Assembly: GCA_002452295.1 (NCBI GenBank)
Contig: DKEX01000025.1
Location: 1 to 7,059 of the forward strand
Direction of reading: 5' to 3'
Source: Firmicutes bacterium UBA6811
GTDB lineage: Bacteria; Bacillota; SHA-98; UBA4971
DNA: 7,059 bases
This document shows positions 1-6,417 of the stretch, one piece after another. Every line of letters begins with the position of its first letter. Within the stretch, counting starts at the first letter, position 1. The notes beneath the pieces are model-generated. The model was not told the DNA's origin. It saw only the letters and a program-made list of their open reading frames with translations, and ran no database searches. The position numbers were made by a program, and so were the translations under genes.

Positions 1-1
1 A

Positions 2-30
2 CGGTCTCTTGAGCGATTACTTAGAGACCG
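2..30 (-). terminator. Hairpin downstream of the transposase stop; possible terminator or element end structure
   Basis: CGGTCTCT at 2-9 is the exact reverse complement of AGAGACCG at 23-30, giving an 8-bp stem with a 13-base loop just after the transposase stop. No run of T can be judged because the window ends one base beyond it. It could terminate transposase transcription or be a sub-terminal structure of the element. Confidence 0.35.
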
Positions 31-38
31 GATCCGCT

Positions 39-1499
39 CTACGTCCAGCCAAGGGCTGGAAAAGTCGTACGCATGAACTGGATAAAGCCCCGCGCTCCCA
101 GGGCCGTCACGATCCCGGCCAGGGCGGCCGACCACTGGACCAAGCTGTTCAGCGCATGGGCCAGGCGCATCAGGTGATGGAATCCCTGCATGGCGTTCCA
201 GTCCAGGGAAAAACAGTGCTCGTATTGATACCCGTGATGCTTCTCCACCAGAATGTGATTCTCGATGCCCCAGCGGTGCCGAGCAATCAGATTGCAGCGG
301 AGATGCACATTGCTTTTTCTGAGGGGTTCACTGGAAACCCAGGCATGTCGGGCCGTCTTTTGCACGGTTTGGCCGGTTCGGGCGTCCTGCTCTTTCCAGT
401 ACTCTTCGCAAACCACGATGTGCACCGTCACCCGGTGCCCCCGCCTTTGCACCCAGTCATCGTGCTCGATCCCATTCACCCACGTAAAGTGCTGCTGGCG
501 GTTCGCCCAGGGTTGATCCAAAACCTGTTCCGGCAGGAGGCGCTGCAGCGCGTGGAACTCCTCCCAGGCCGAGGGAAGGCATCCATCCCTGAGCACGATC
601 ATGAATTGCCAATGGTACTTCCGGCACAGCTGGATGACCGGGGCATTGGGGTACAGCCCGTCCAGCACGACGATAACCGGAAGGTGGGGGAAGCAGGCCT
701 TCAGCCGTTGGGCCAGCCGCCGGAAGGCCTTCAGTTCGCAGTCTTGTTTCGCTTTAGCCACATCCCCATCGGAGCGCTTCAGGAATTCGCTCATCAGCGG
801 CAGGGTTAGCCCATTGGGGAATATCAGGTCTGCCTCCAACACGTAGACGTAGTATTGGGTTTGCTCCTTCTCCCGATGCCGCTGCAGGCACTCGGGGGCC
901 CAACCTCGATTGCTCATCCATTTTTGGGTGCCATCGATAGCAATGGCATAGTGCTGTCCGGCCAGATAACGCCTCAGTTTCTTGCTCCGGATCAGCCGGC
1001 GGGTCAGTTCCACCAGGGCCAGCCCAATCTGGTCGACTGGGATGCGGCTGAGCAAGCGGTTGACCGTATCCTGATGGGGGACGGTTTCCAACTCTGGGAA
1101 AGCGTCCCGCAGGTTTTTCTGGAACTCCGGCTGGCTCATCTGGCGGTTGGCTTCGCGGCGGGAGGACATTCGGAACACGAACCACAGCAGGCCGTAGAGT
1201 AAAAGAGTGGTGAGTTTGTGCTTGGTGGTCTGCGGATTGCGGGGATCGGGGATCTTGGCAAACTGCCGCAGCAGGCGGGGCAGCAACGGTCGCAAGACCT
1301 TGAGCTGTTCTTCCACCGCCCGCTGCCGTTCTGCCTGCTCCTCTTCCACGGTTTGCAGCGGGCTTTTCCGATTCGGCAGTACCTGCTTCCTCAGCGGGCC
1401 GCTTCCCTTTTCTCCCCGCCTTTGACGCAGTTCCCAAAGGATTCGCCGCTTTTGCCTGGAAACGCTGGCCTTGGATTTGACAGATCTGGGCTTACTCAT
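39..1499 (-). CDS. DDE transposase (IS4 superfamily / ISAs1-like)
   Basis: A 486-residue transposase, probably full length. The N-terminal 40 residues are very basic (many Lys/Arg), as expected for DNA binding. A segment around residues 80-150 has the IPDPR...H-K-L..LL pattern and the PHQDTVNRLLSRI motif seen at the front of ISAs1-type transposases. The likely catalytic triad is D189 (in IAIDGTQKW), D280 (in VVLDGLYPN) and E413 (in RWGIEN). R409, E413 and K420 have the R-(3)-E-(6)-K spacing of the IS4-type C-terminal signature, although the usual Tyr three residues before R409 is Ala. The start chosen is the ATG at 1499: a strong AGGGAGGAGG ribosome binding site lies 6 bases upstream, whereas the in-frame extension to 1556 has no such support. 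The ATG overlaps the stop of the druA-like gene, suggesting translational coupling. It ends at TAG 39-41. No frameshift or missing catalytic residue was seen. Confidence 0.85.
   Translation of the reverse strand: MSKPRSVKSKASVSRQKRRILWELRQRRGEKGSGPLRKQVLPNRKSPLQTVEEEQAERQRAVEEQLKVLRPLLPRLLRQFAKIPDPRNPQTTKHKLTTLLLYGLLWFVFRMSSRREANRQMSQPEFQKNLRDAFPELETVPHQDTVNRLLSRIPVDQIGLALVELTRRLIRSKKLRRYLAGQHYAIAIDGTQKWMSNRGWAPECLQRHREKEQTQYYVYVLEADLIFPNGLTLPLMSEFLKRSDGDVAKAKQDCELKAFRRLAQRLKACFPHLPVIVVLDGLYPNAPVIQLCRKYHWQFMIVLRDGCLPSAWEEFHALQRLLPEQVLDQPWANRQQHFTWVNGIEHDDWVQRRGHRVTVHIVVCEEYWKEQDARTGQTVQKTARHAWVSSEPLRKSNVHLRCNLIARHRWGIENHILVEKHHGYQYEHCFSLDWNAMQGFHHLMRLAHALNSLVQWSAALAGIVTALGARGFIQFMRTTFPALGWT
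44..60. repeat. Short inverted repeat in the last codons of the transposase gene
   Basis: TCCAGCC at 44-50 pairs with GGCTGGA at 54-60 around a 3-base loop. It lies inside the last codons of the transposase (PALGW) and next to the hairpin at 2-30. It may contribute to 3' end structure or be fortuitous. Confidence 0.35.
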
Positions 1500-2115
1500 A
1501 AGGCTCCTCCTCCCTGTCTTCTGAAATTGGACCCTGTAGATAGGGACGTTGCCCACAAAGGTAGACCCGGAAATCCCGCACCAGGGGATAGGCCAGAATC
1601 CGCTTCGGAGTGGAAGGATATTCTCTGTACCGGTCCATCCTGCCCCGGCCTACGGTTTCCCCCAGATCTAGCCAGTTGGCCGCCAGGTAACAGGTCCCGG
1701 CGTAATGGGCCATGTCTACGAAGGTTTCCAACAAAACCGGCACATAGCCATACCGCTTTTGCCAGTCGGCCCGCAGCCGTTTGGCGGCCATGGCCAGCGC
1801 CTTGCTGGCCAGGTTTTCAATCTGCACCCAAGGGAAGATCAGAAAGCGGGTATTATTCACGATCCCGTGCAGGCGCAGGCTGCGGTCCTGCGGACTCCAA
1901 CCGATCCAGGCGTCCCGGGCCGCCAGCGCCCACGCCGAGGCCGCAGACAGCGGGCAACCCAACAGGCGCTTCTGTCCGCCGGCACGCGAGACGATGAAAT
2001 ACCGCTGGTGGGCTCCAAATGGGCGCTTATAGCCCAGAGGATGATAGCGGGCCACGTATTCGTTCCACAGGTGGATCGCGGAGGGCTCTAGGGCAGGTTC
2101 AATCTCCAAGGGCAA
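1492..2115 (-). CDS. DruA-like (DUF4338) protein, C-terminal main domain, frameshifted from its N-terminus
   Basis: About 207 residues carrying the body of a DruA/DUF4338-family protein. I recognise the family from blocks such as WNEYVARYHPLGYKRPFGAH, ALAARDAWIGW, NNTRFLIFPWVQIENLAS, VLLETFVD and GTCYLAANW. DruA is named after the Druantia anti-phage system, where its molecular role is not well established; related proteins also occur beside transposases, as here. The frame opens after a TAG at 2127-2125. The only initiator near the domain start is a TTG at 2115 with no good ribosome binding site, so this is probably the second half of a broken gene whose N-terminal part is encoded in another frame at 2444-2088. 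The two frames overlap by 28 bases. The C-terminus overlaps the transposase start by 8 bases. With an adjacent transposase and no other Druantia genes, a role linked to the element seems more likely than stand-alone defence. Confidence 0.75.
   Translation of the reverse strand: MPLEIEPALEPSAIHLWNEYVARYHPLGYKRPFGAHQRYFIVSRAGGQKRLLGCPLSAASAWALAARDAWIGWSPQDRSLRLHGIVNNTRFLIFPWVQIENLASKALAMAAKRLRADWQKRYGYVPVLLETFVDMAHYAGTCYLAANWLDLGETVGRGRMDRYREYPSTPKRILAYPLVRDFRVYLCGQRPYLQGPISEDREEEPYE
1506..1514 (-). promoter_or_regulatory. Ribosome binding site of the transposase gene
   Basis: The minus strand reads GGGAGGAGG here, 6 bases before the ATG at 1499-1497. It lies inside the last codons of the druA-like gene (stop TAA at 1494-1492). 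This site decides the transposase start and implies that translation of the two genes is coupled. Confidence 0.75.
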
Positions 2116-2444
2116 GAAGGAGGCCTAAGCTTTCCCGCCACCACGGGTGGAGATCCAGTGGCCGGGGTGAAGGCTGGAGAGCTTTCTTTTCTCCTGTGGA
2201 TCCTGGTCGTATCCTTGGCAGCCAACCGGATTCTGCCTTGGGCTTCCAGCTTTTCCAGCGCCTGAAGACACGACTCGAGCTTAAGCCGGCCGTTCGGCGC
2301 CACGCACCCCAGATTTTCACAAACTGTGACCGCTAGTTCAGCCCGGCTCAGCCGGCGGAACATACGCACGATGTCCACGATCTCGGCCAGTTCGTGGGCG
2401 TCAAATTCCCGGCCGCACAAAAGCTGGGTCTCCGGTTCGCGCAT
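2088..2444 (-). CDS. DruA-like protein, N-terminal fragment (frameshifted)
   Basis: About 118 residues. The first 80 or so match the front of DUF4338 proteins as I know them: a short REFDAHELAEI block, then LSRAELAVTVCENLG, then APNGRLKLESCLQALEKLE, followed by GRIRLAAK. This is a small helical, probably winged-helix-like region. The ATG at 2444 is the first initiator after an in-frame TGA. GGGGAGG lies upstream at a somewhat long spacing of about 11 bases. Up to about residue 106 (VVAGKLR) the sequence is what should lead into the main domain; the remaining residues to the TAG at 2088 read like out-of-frame translation. The continuation (LPLEIEPALEP..WNEYV) is in the other frame. One missing base, or two extra, around 2126-2112 would explain the split. 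It may be a pseudogene, or a sequencing error. Confidence 0.6.
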   Translation of the reverse strand: MREPETQLLCGREFDAHELAEIVDIVRMFRRLSRAELAVTVCENLGCVAPNGRLKLESCLQALEKLEAQGRIRLAAKDTTRIHRRKESSPAFTPATGSPPVVAGKLRPPSCPWRLNLP

Positions 2445-2725
2445 GACCGTGGGGGCCTCCCCTCACAGGACTCCCACCCTATCATCGCACAACCGCCCAG
2501 CCCCTTTCGCGGCCAAATTTGTCCCTCTGTCCGCCGAACCTCCCTACAGGCCGGTGATCTCACGGGCGCGCGTCAGCGCTGCCCGTCGCGATACTCAACG
2601 CGGTCTGTGATCGAGGCCGCCGCCGGCCTTGGTGCAAACGTCAATTGAGACGTTGGTGACCGCGCCAACCCGGAAGTTGCACACCGCGCCGAAACGCACC
2701 AGCACGCTGGATGTCTGCTCCCGGC
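2445..2725. other. Gap between dppC and the druA-like gene, probably including one end of the mobile element
   Basis: There are 281 bases without a convincing gene. They should include the 3' flank of the transporter operon, the upstream end of the mobile element and the promoter of the druA-like gene, but none of these can be pinned down. A small inverted repeat is present (AACGTC at 2637-2642, GACGTT at 2649-2654). A minus-strand frame reads on from just after the dppC stop to a TGA at 2597-2595; its short peptide is not a recognised protein. No tRNA, CRISPR or strong terminator was seen. Confidence 0.5.
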
Positions 2726-3616
2726 CTACTGCCTCAGGCGCGGGTCGAGGGTCTCGTTGAGCCCGTCGCCGAGGAGGTTGAAGCCAAGCACGGCTATGAG
2801 GATGGCGATCCCGGGGAACGTTGTGATCCACGGGGCGTCGAACATGTAGGGACGGCCGGCGTTCAGCATCGACCCCCACTCGGGCGTCGGAGGCTGCGCC
2901 CCAAGGCCCAGGAAGCTGAGGCCGGCGGCGTTGATTATGGCGCGCCCCACACTCAACGTGGCCTGGACGATGACCGGCCCGAGGCAGTTCCGCAGGACGT
3001 GCTTTGTGATTATCCACCGGTCGGTGGCACCCACCGCCCTCGCAGCCTCGATGAAGTCCTCGCCCTTCACCACGAGGACGGAGCTTCGCACAACTCGCGC
3101 GTATTCGGGCACGCTCACTATGCCTATGGCGATCATGACGTTGACGAGGCTGGGCCCGAGGATCGCCATGATGCCGATGGCAAGGAGGATGTATGGGAAG
3201 GCGAGCAGGACGTCCATTACCCTCATGATGACGTTATCCACCCAGCCTCCGAAGTAGCCCGCCACGACGCCGAGGGCGACCCCCGCCACGAGCGCGATGC
3301 TCACAGCCACAAACCCTACGAGCAGGGCCAGCCTGGCTCCGTAAAGGATCCGGCTCAACATGTCTCTGCCGAACTCGTCCGTGCCGAGCAGATGGTCCGC
3401 GCAGGGCGGTCTGAGCTGGTCGCGGAAGCTCTGCTTTACGGGGTCATACGGCGCGACGAGGGGCGCAAAGACTGCGAGGAGCGCAAGCGCGATACAGATC
3501 GCGGCGCCCATGGAGGCGGTCCGATTCTTCCGGAACCTCCGCACGGCCGCAAGGAACGGGCGCTCTTGTGAGCCCGGCCGAGCCGGCGCGTTCTGTAGGC
3601 TTGCGCGGTCTGCCAT
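2726..3616 (-). CDS. dppC: ABC transporter permease, DppC/OppC type
   Basis: A 296-residue inner-membrane permease of the dipeptide/oligopeptide/nickel (BPD_transp_1) family, normal in length. Together with the DppB-type partner it would form the membrane channel of a peptide importer. A cytoplasmic N-terminus of about 35 residues precedes the first membrane segment (about 36-55). Then comes the periplasmic HLLGTDEFGRDMLSRILYGAR block (about 75-95) that typifies DppC proteins. The remaining membrane segments follow, with the EAA loop starting at D187 (DFIEAARAVGATDRW) that contacts the ATPase. SFLGLGAQPPTPEWGSML and a final LGDGLNETLDPRLR complete the family pattern. The ATG at 3616 has an AGAGGAGGG ribosome binding site 6 bases upstream and lies 27 bases after the dppB stop, so the two are co-transcribed. 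No ATPase gene follows. The substrate cannot be read from the permease. Confidence 0.93.
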   Translation of the reverse strand: MADRASLQNAPARPGSQERPFLAAVRRFRKNRTASMGAAICIALALLAVFAPLVAPYDPVKQSFRDQLRPPCADHLLGTDEFGRDMLSRILYGARLALLVGFVAVSIALVAGVALGVVAGYFGGWVDNVIMRVMDVLLAFPYILLAIGIMAILGPSLVNVMIAIGIVSVPEYARVVRSSVLVVKGEDFIEAARAVGATDRWIITKHVLRNCLGPVIVQATLSVGRAIINAAGLSFLGLGAQPPTPEWGSMLNAGRPYMFDAPWITTFPGIAILIAVLGFNLLGDGLNETLDPRLRQ

Positions 3617-3643
3617 CGCAGGCCCTCCTCTAACGCTACTCCG

Positions 3644-4648
3644 TCATGCGTATCTGATCTTGGGGTTCAGAAGCGCGTAAAGGACGTCCACTGCCAGGTT
3701 GGTGAACACGAACGTCAAGGCTCCGACAAGCACGACGCCCTGCACCATCGGGTAGTCCCTCGCGAATATCGCGGTCACCACGAGCCGCCCTATGCCAGGC
3801 CGTGCGAACACTGTCTCGGTGAGCACCGCCCCGCCCAGCAGGCTGCCGAACTGCAGCCCGACCACGGTGACCACCGGTACGAGGGCGTTCTTCAGGGCGT
3901 GCTTGTAGACGACTCTGCGGTGCGCGAGCCCCTTGGCCTTCGCCGTCCGGATGTAGTCCTGCCTCAGCACGTTCAGCATCGTGGATCTCGTCATCCTTGC
4001 GATTATGGCCACGGGAATCGTGGCGAGCGTGATGGACGGCAGCACCAGGTGCGAGAGCACGCTCCGCAGGGCCGCGACGTTCCCCGAGAGCAGGCTGTCG
4101 AGCAGCGGGAAGTTGGTGACCCTGGCAAGCTCGATCCCGTCGGCCACGACCCCTGCTATCGGAAACCACCCGAGGTGGCGCCCGAAAAGGATCACGAGCA
4201 TCAGCCCGATCCAGAAGACAGGCATGGAGACGCCGACCAGCGCCAGCACCATGGTGAAGTAGTCGAACAGCGAGTGCTGGTGCACCGCGGCGACGCACCC
4301 GGCAAGAAGCCCGAATACCGTGGCGATGAGGATGCTCGCGACCGCGAGCTCAATCGTGACGGGAAACCTCGCGGCGATCTCGTCCACGACGCGGCTGTTG
4401 CTGCGCAGGGAGCGGCCGAGGTCCCCGTGAGCCACCCTCCCGAGGAAGCGCGCGTACTGCACGTATATCGGGTCGTTGAGCCCCAGCTCCTGGCGGAGCC
4501 TCGCGATCTCCTCGTCGGTCGCCCGCTCGCCCAGCATCACCTGCACCGGGTCACCCGGTATCAGGTGGACCATCAGGAACACCACCACCGAGATGCCGAC
4601 CAGGACCGGGACAACCATCAGCAAACGTCGCGCGATGTATGCAAGCAT
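3644..4648 (-). CDS. dppB: ABC transporter permease, DppB/OppB type
   Basis: A 334-residue inner-membrane permease of the peptide/nickel family. It opens with the typical MLAYIARRLL and a first membrane segment (about 9-30), followed by IPGDP, then the GLNDPIYVQYARFL...GDLGRS stretch (about 57-80) found in DppB/OppB. Later membrane segments cover roughly 100-120, 133-155, 205-225, 250-275 and 295-325. The EAA loop begins at D231 (DYIRTAKAKGL...KHALKNAL). I prefer the ATG at 4648 over an upstream in-frame GTG at 4672: it has AGGGGG 8 bases upstream and gives the family's usual N-terminus. It lies 157 bases after the binding-protein gene, with a strong hairpin and a repeat in between, and 27 bases before dppC. 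No defects were seen. Confidence 0.93.
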   Translation of the reverse strand: MLAYIARRLLMVVPVLVGISVVVFLMVHLIPGDPVQVMLGERATDEEIARLRQELGLNDPIYVQYARFLGRVAHGDLGRSLRSNSRVVDEIAARFPVTIELAVASILIATVFGLLAGCVAAVHQHSLFDYFTMVLALVGVSMPVFWIGLMLVILFGRHLGWFPIAGVVADGIELARVTNFPLLDSLLSGNVAALRSVLSHLVLPSITLATIPVAIIARMTRSTMLNVLRQDYIRTAKAKGLAHRRVVYKHALKNALVPVVTVVGLQFGSLLGGAVLTETVFARPGIGRLVVTAIFARDYPMVQGVVLVGALTFVFTNLAVDVLYALLNPKIRYA

Positions 4649-4706
4649 GAACACATCCCCCTGGATTCCCACCGGGCTGCGGTTGCGGTCTTGAGCCGCC
4701 GCCGGC

Positions 4707-4744
4707 AGCCATGGGCCGCGGCACGCAGCCCGCGGCCCATGGCT
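4707..4744 (-). ncRNA. 15-bp hairpin in the binding-protein/permease intergenic region
   Basis: Positions 4707-4721 and 4730-4744 are perfect reverse complements (arms AGCCATGGGCCGCGG and CCGCGGCCCATGGCT) around an 8-base loop. This is a very GC-rich stem in the mRNA between the binding-protein and permease genes. There is no T-run after it in the direction of transcription, so a complete intrinsic terminator is unlikely. In peptide-transporter operons such a structure often protects the 3' end of the binding-protein message or limits read-through, letting the binding protein be made in excess. That role is inferred here. It is a structural element rather than a known RNA gene. Confidence 0.7.
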
Positions 4745-4795
4745 TATGGCTTAAGGATCAGGCTTACGGATCACGACTCACGACTCGTGGCTTAC
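4734..4795. repeat. Degenerate 7-base tandem repeat (GGCTTAY-like)
   Basis: On the plus strand the sequence parses into consecutive heptamers: GGCCCAT, GGCTTAT, GGCTTAA, GGATCA (6 bases), GGCTTAC, GGATCAC, GACTCAC, GACTCGT, GGCTTAC. The consensus is about GGCTTAY / GACTCAY. The first units form one arm of the neighbouring hairpin. It ends about 10 bases downstream of the binding-protein stop codon. It is not coding. Its origin (slippage, or a dispersed repeat family) is unknown. Confidence 0.65.
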
Positions 4796-4805
4796 GCCAC
4801 CCGCA

Positions 4806-6365
4806 TCATCTATCCAGCCACACGCTGTAGAAGAACCTGTTCGACGTGGGATGCAGCGCGAATCCCTTGACGTCCTTGCGCGTGGCCGCGAGCTGCTTCG
4901 TGTGGTTCAGGAAAACCCACGGTGCGTCGTCCACGATGATGCGCTGGGCCTTGATGTAAAGGTCCAGGCGTTCTTTCTCGTCGTAAGTCTGCTGCGCTTC
5001 CTTCAGGAGCTCATCGACCTCGTCGTTCTTGTAGAAAGCGCGGTTGCCCGACCCGAAGTTGTCGGAGCCGAGCAGCACGTAGAGGAAGTTGTCCGGGTCG
5101 CCGTTGTCTCCCATCCATCCGAAAAGCGCCATCTCGTGCTTGCCGGCCCTGCCCTCGGCAAGGTAGGTGCCCCACTCCAGCGTCTCTATCTTTGCGTCCA
5201 CTCCGACTTCCTTGAAGTAGGATTGTATGGCCGTTGCGAGCCTGTCGCCCACAGGGTTGTAGGCCCTCGGCGCGGTGTAGGCTCGCAGGGTCGTCTTGAA
5301 CCCGTTCGGGAAGCCGGCTTCCGCGAGGAGCTGCTTCGCCTTCTTCGGGTCGTAGGGATAGCCTTTCTGCGCAGGGTCATATCCCCACAGGGACGGCGGC
5401 ACGACCCCGGTTGCCGGGACGGCCTGGTCGTTCATGAGATACTTGCATATCTCCTCCTTGTTCACCGCGTAGTTCAGGGCCTGCCTGACCCTCTTGTCGG
5501 TGAACGGAGGCTTCTGGCAGTGCATCGCGAGGTACCCGACGTTCATGCCGGGCTTCTCCAGCAGGACGAGGTCCTTGTTCGCCTTTATCCTGCCGAGGTC
5601 GTTCGGGTTGATCCCCTCGGTCACATCGAGCTCGCCCTTCTCGAGCTTCATGAGGCGCACCGCGTTATCGGGGATCACCTTGTAGACCACCTTGTCGAGG
5701 TGCGGCCGCCCGCCCCAGTAGCCCTCGTTTGCCACTAGCGTGATAGTGTCGTCGGGGATCCACTCGACGAACTTGAAGGGCCCCGTGCCCACGGGGTGTT
5801 TGAAGATGTCGGCCCCGTACTTCTTGACGGCCTCGGGGCTTGGGATGGCCGCCGCGAACATCGCGAGGTTCTTGAGGAACGGCGCGAACTTGCTCTTCAG
5901 CGTGATCCTTACGGTGTAGTCGTCAACCGCCTCGTACTTGTCGATCATCCCGAAGGTGAACTTGACATAAGGAAACTTGCCCTCGAGGTAGTAGGGGTTC
6001 TCCTTGTTCAATTGCCTGTCCAGGTCGAATACCACGGCCTGCGCGCTGAACGGGGTGCCGTCGTGGAACTTCACGCCCTTCCTGAGAGTGAACGTCCACA
6101 CGAGCCCGTCCGCCGACGTCTTCCAGGACGTCGCGAGGCACGGCTCGACCTCCGTGCTGTCCTCCTTGTACTTCACCAGCCCCTCGAACACGTTCACGAT
6201 GACAACCGCTGACTCACCGCTCGTGGTCATGTGTGGGTCCAGCGCATCCGAATCCGCCCCGCGGCCATAGACCAGCGTTCCGCCGGCTTTGGCGCCGAAG
6301 GACGTAGCAGGAAAGACCACCAGACACACAAGCACCAGTGCCGCAATAAGGACTCTTCTCATCAT
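4806..6365 (-). CDS. ABC transporter substrate-binding protein, family 5 (DppA/OppA type)
   Basis: About 519 residues, the usual length for the peptide-binding SBP_bac_5 family. It captures the substrate outside the membrane and delivers it to the DppB/DppC pair encoded just downstream. Residues 1-24 (MMRRVLIAALVLV...TSFG) are a Sec signal peptide, probably cut before AKAGG. C14 is not in a lipobox, since V-L-V precedes it, so this does not look like a lipoprotein. The mature part has the family start (GGTLVYG..D.LDPH), then EGLVKY, the signature LATSWKTSADGLVWTFTLRK with GVKFHDGTPF (about 78-106), GTGPFKFVEW, the RQALNYAVNKEEI region, and GYPYDPKKAKQLLAEAGFPNG. The start is the first of two ATGs (6365, 6362), with GGGAGGGAG upstream; an in-frame extension to 6419 would run into the remnant upstream gene. 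Di- or oligopeptides are the likely ligand class; nickel or another substrate cannot be excluded. Confidence 0.92.
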   Translation of the reverse strand: MMRRVLIAALVLVCLVVFPATSFGAKAGGTLVYGRGADSDALDPHMTTSGESAVVIVNVFEGLVKYKEDSTEVEPCLATSWKTSADGLVWTFTLRKGVKFHDGTPFSAQAVVFDLDRQLNKENPYYLEGKFPYVKFTFGMIDKYEAVDDYTVRITLKSKFAPFLKNLAMFAAAIPSPEAVKKYGADIFKHPVGTGPFKFVEWIPDDTITLVANEGYWGGRPHLDKVVYKVIPDNAVRLMKLEKGELDVTEGINPNDLGRIKANKDLVLLEKPGMNVGYLAMHCQKPPFTDKRVRQALNYAVNKEEICKYLMNDQAVPATGVVPPSLWGYDPAQKGYPYDPKKAKQLLAEAGFPNGFKTTLRAYTAPRAYNPVGDRLATAIQSYFKEVGVDAKIETLEWGTYLAEGRAGKHEMALFGWMGDNGDPDNFLYVLLGSDNFGSGNRAFYKNDEVDELLKEAQQTYDEKERLDLYIKAQRIIVDDAPWVFLNHTKQLAATRKDVKGFALHPTSNRFFYSVWLDR

Positions 6366-6417
6366 CTCGACTGCTCCCTCCCTTAATGAATTCCCATCGC
6401 ACTGCCGGACGTGACCC

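Larger units (their letters stand above)
1..2444 (-). mobile_element. Insertion-sequence-like element (DruA-family gene plus DDE transposase), partial or unbounded
   Basis: Two co-directional genes, a DruA/DUF4338-type gene (frameshifted) followed by a DDE transposase, form a compact unit downstream of a dipeptide transporter operon. The transposase start overlaps the end of the upstream gene, so the two look like one transcription unit. The limits given are the first base of the window and the start of the druA-like gene. True ends should lie somewhat outside the coding part, but I found no convincing pair of terminal inverted repeats and no target-site duplication. The left end may lie outside the window. 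The pairing suggests an insertion sequence with an accessory gene. The family is not assigned with certainty: the transposase has features of the IS4 superfamily and its N-terminal part recalls ISAs1. Confidence 0.65.

Noticed and set aside
1500..1556. N-terminal extension of the transposase to an initiator at 1556
   Set aside because: It would overlap the druA-like gene further with no ribosome binding site, while the ATG at 1499 has a near-perfect one.
2129..2138. GGGAAAG slippery heptamer in the druA-like gene as a programmed -1 shift site
   Set aside because: The shifted frame meets a TAG at 2127-2125 immediately afterwards, so a shift there would not reach the main domain.
2636..2656. 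Match of ACGTCTCAATTGACG (minus strand) to ACGGTCTCTTGAGCG at bases 1-15 as terminal inverted repeats of the element
   Set aside because: It needs several gaps over about 15 bases, so chance is not excluded; comparison with other copies of the element would decide.
4649..4672. GTG start of DppB at 4672
   Set aside because: The ATG at 4648 has AGGGGG at good spacing and gives the standard MLAYIARR start of the family.
4734..4795. CRISPR array
   Set aside because: The units are 7 bases long and contiguous, with no spacers.
3899..4870. Long plus-strand open frame opposite dppB and the end of the binding-protein gene (likewise 9-809, 1218-1997, 2711-3571, 4851-5738)
   Set aside because: These mirror well-supported minus-strand genes, have compositions rich in Arg, His, Pro or Asp, and show no recognisable domain.
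6214..6417. Continuation of the nucleotidyltransferase/HepT-like frame to 6214
   Set aside because: It leaves the HepT-like similarity near 6418 and then overlaps the binding-protein gene in another frame; it is an open frame in GC-rich sequence.
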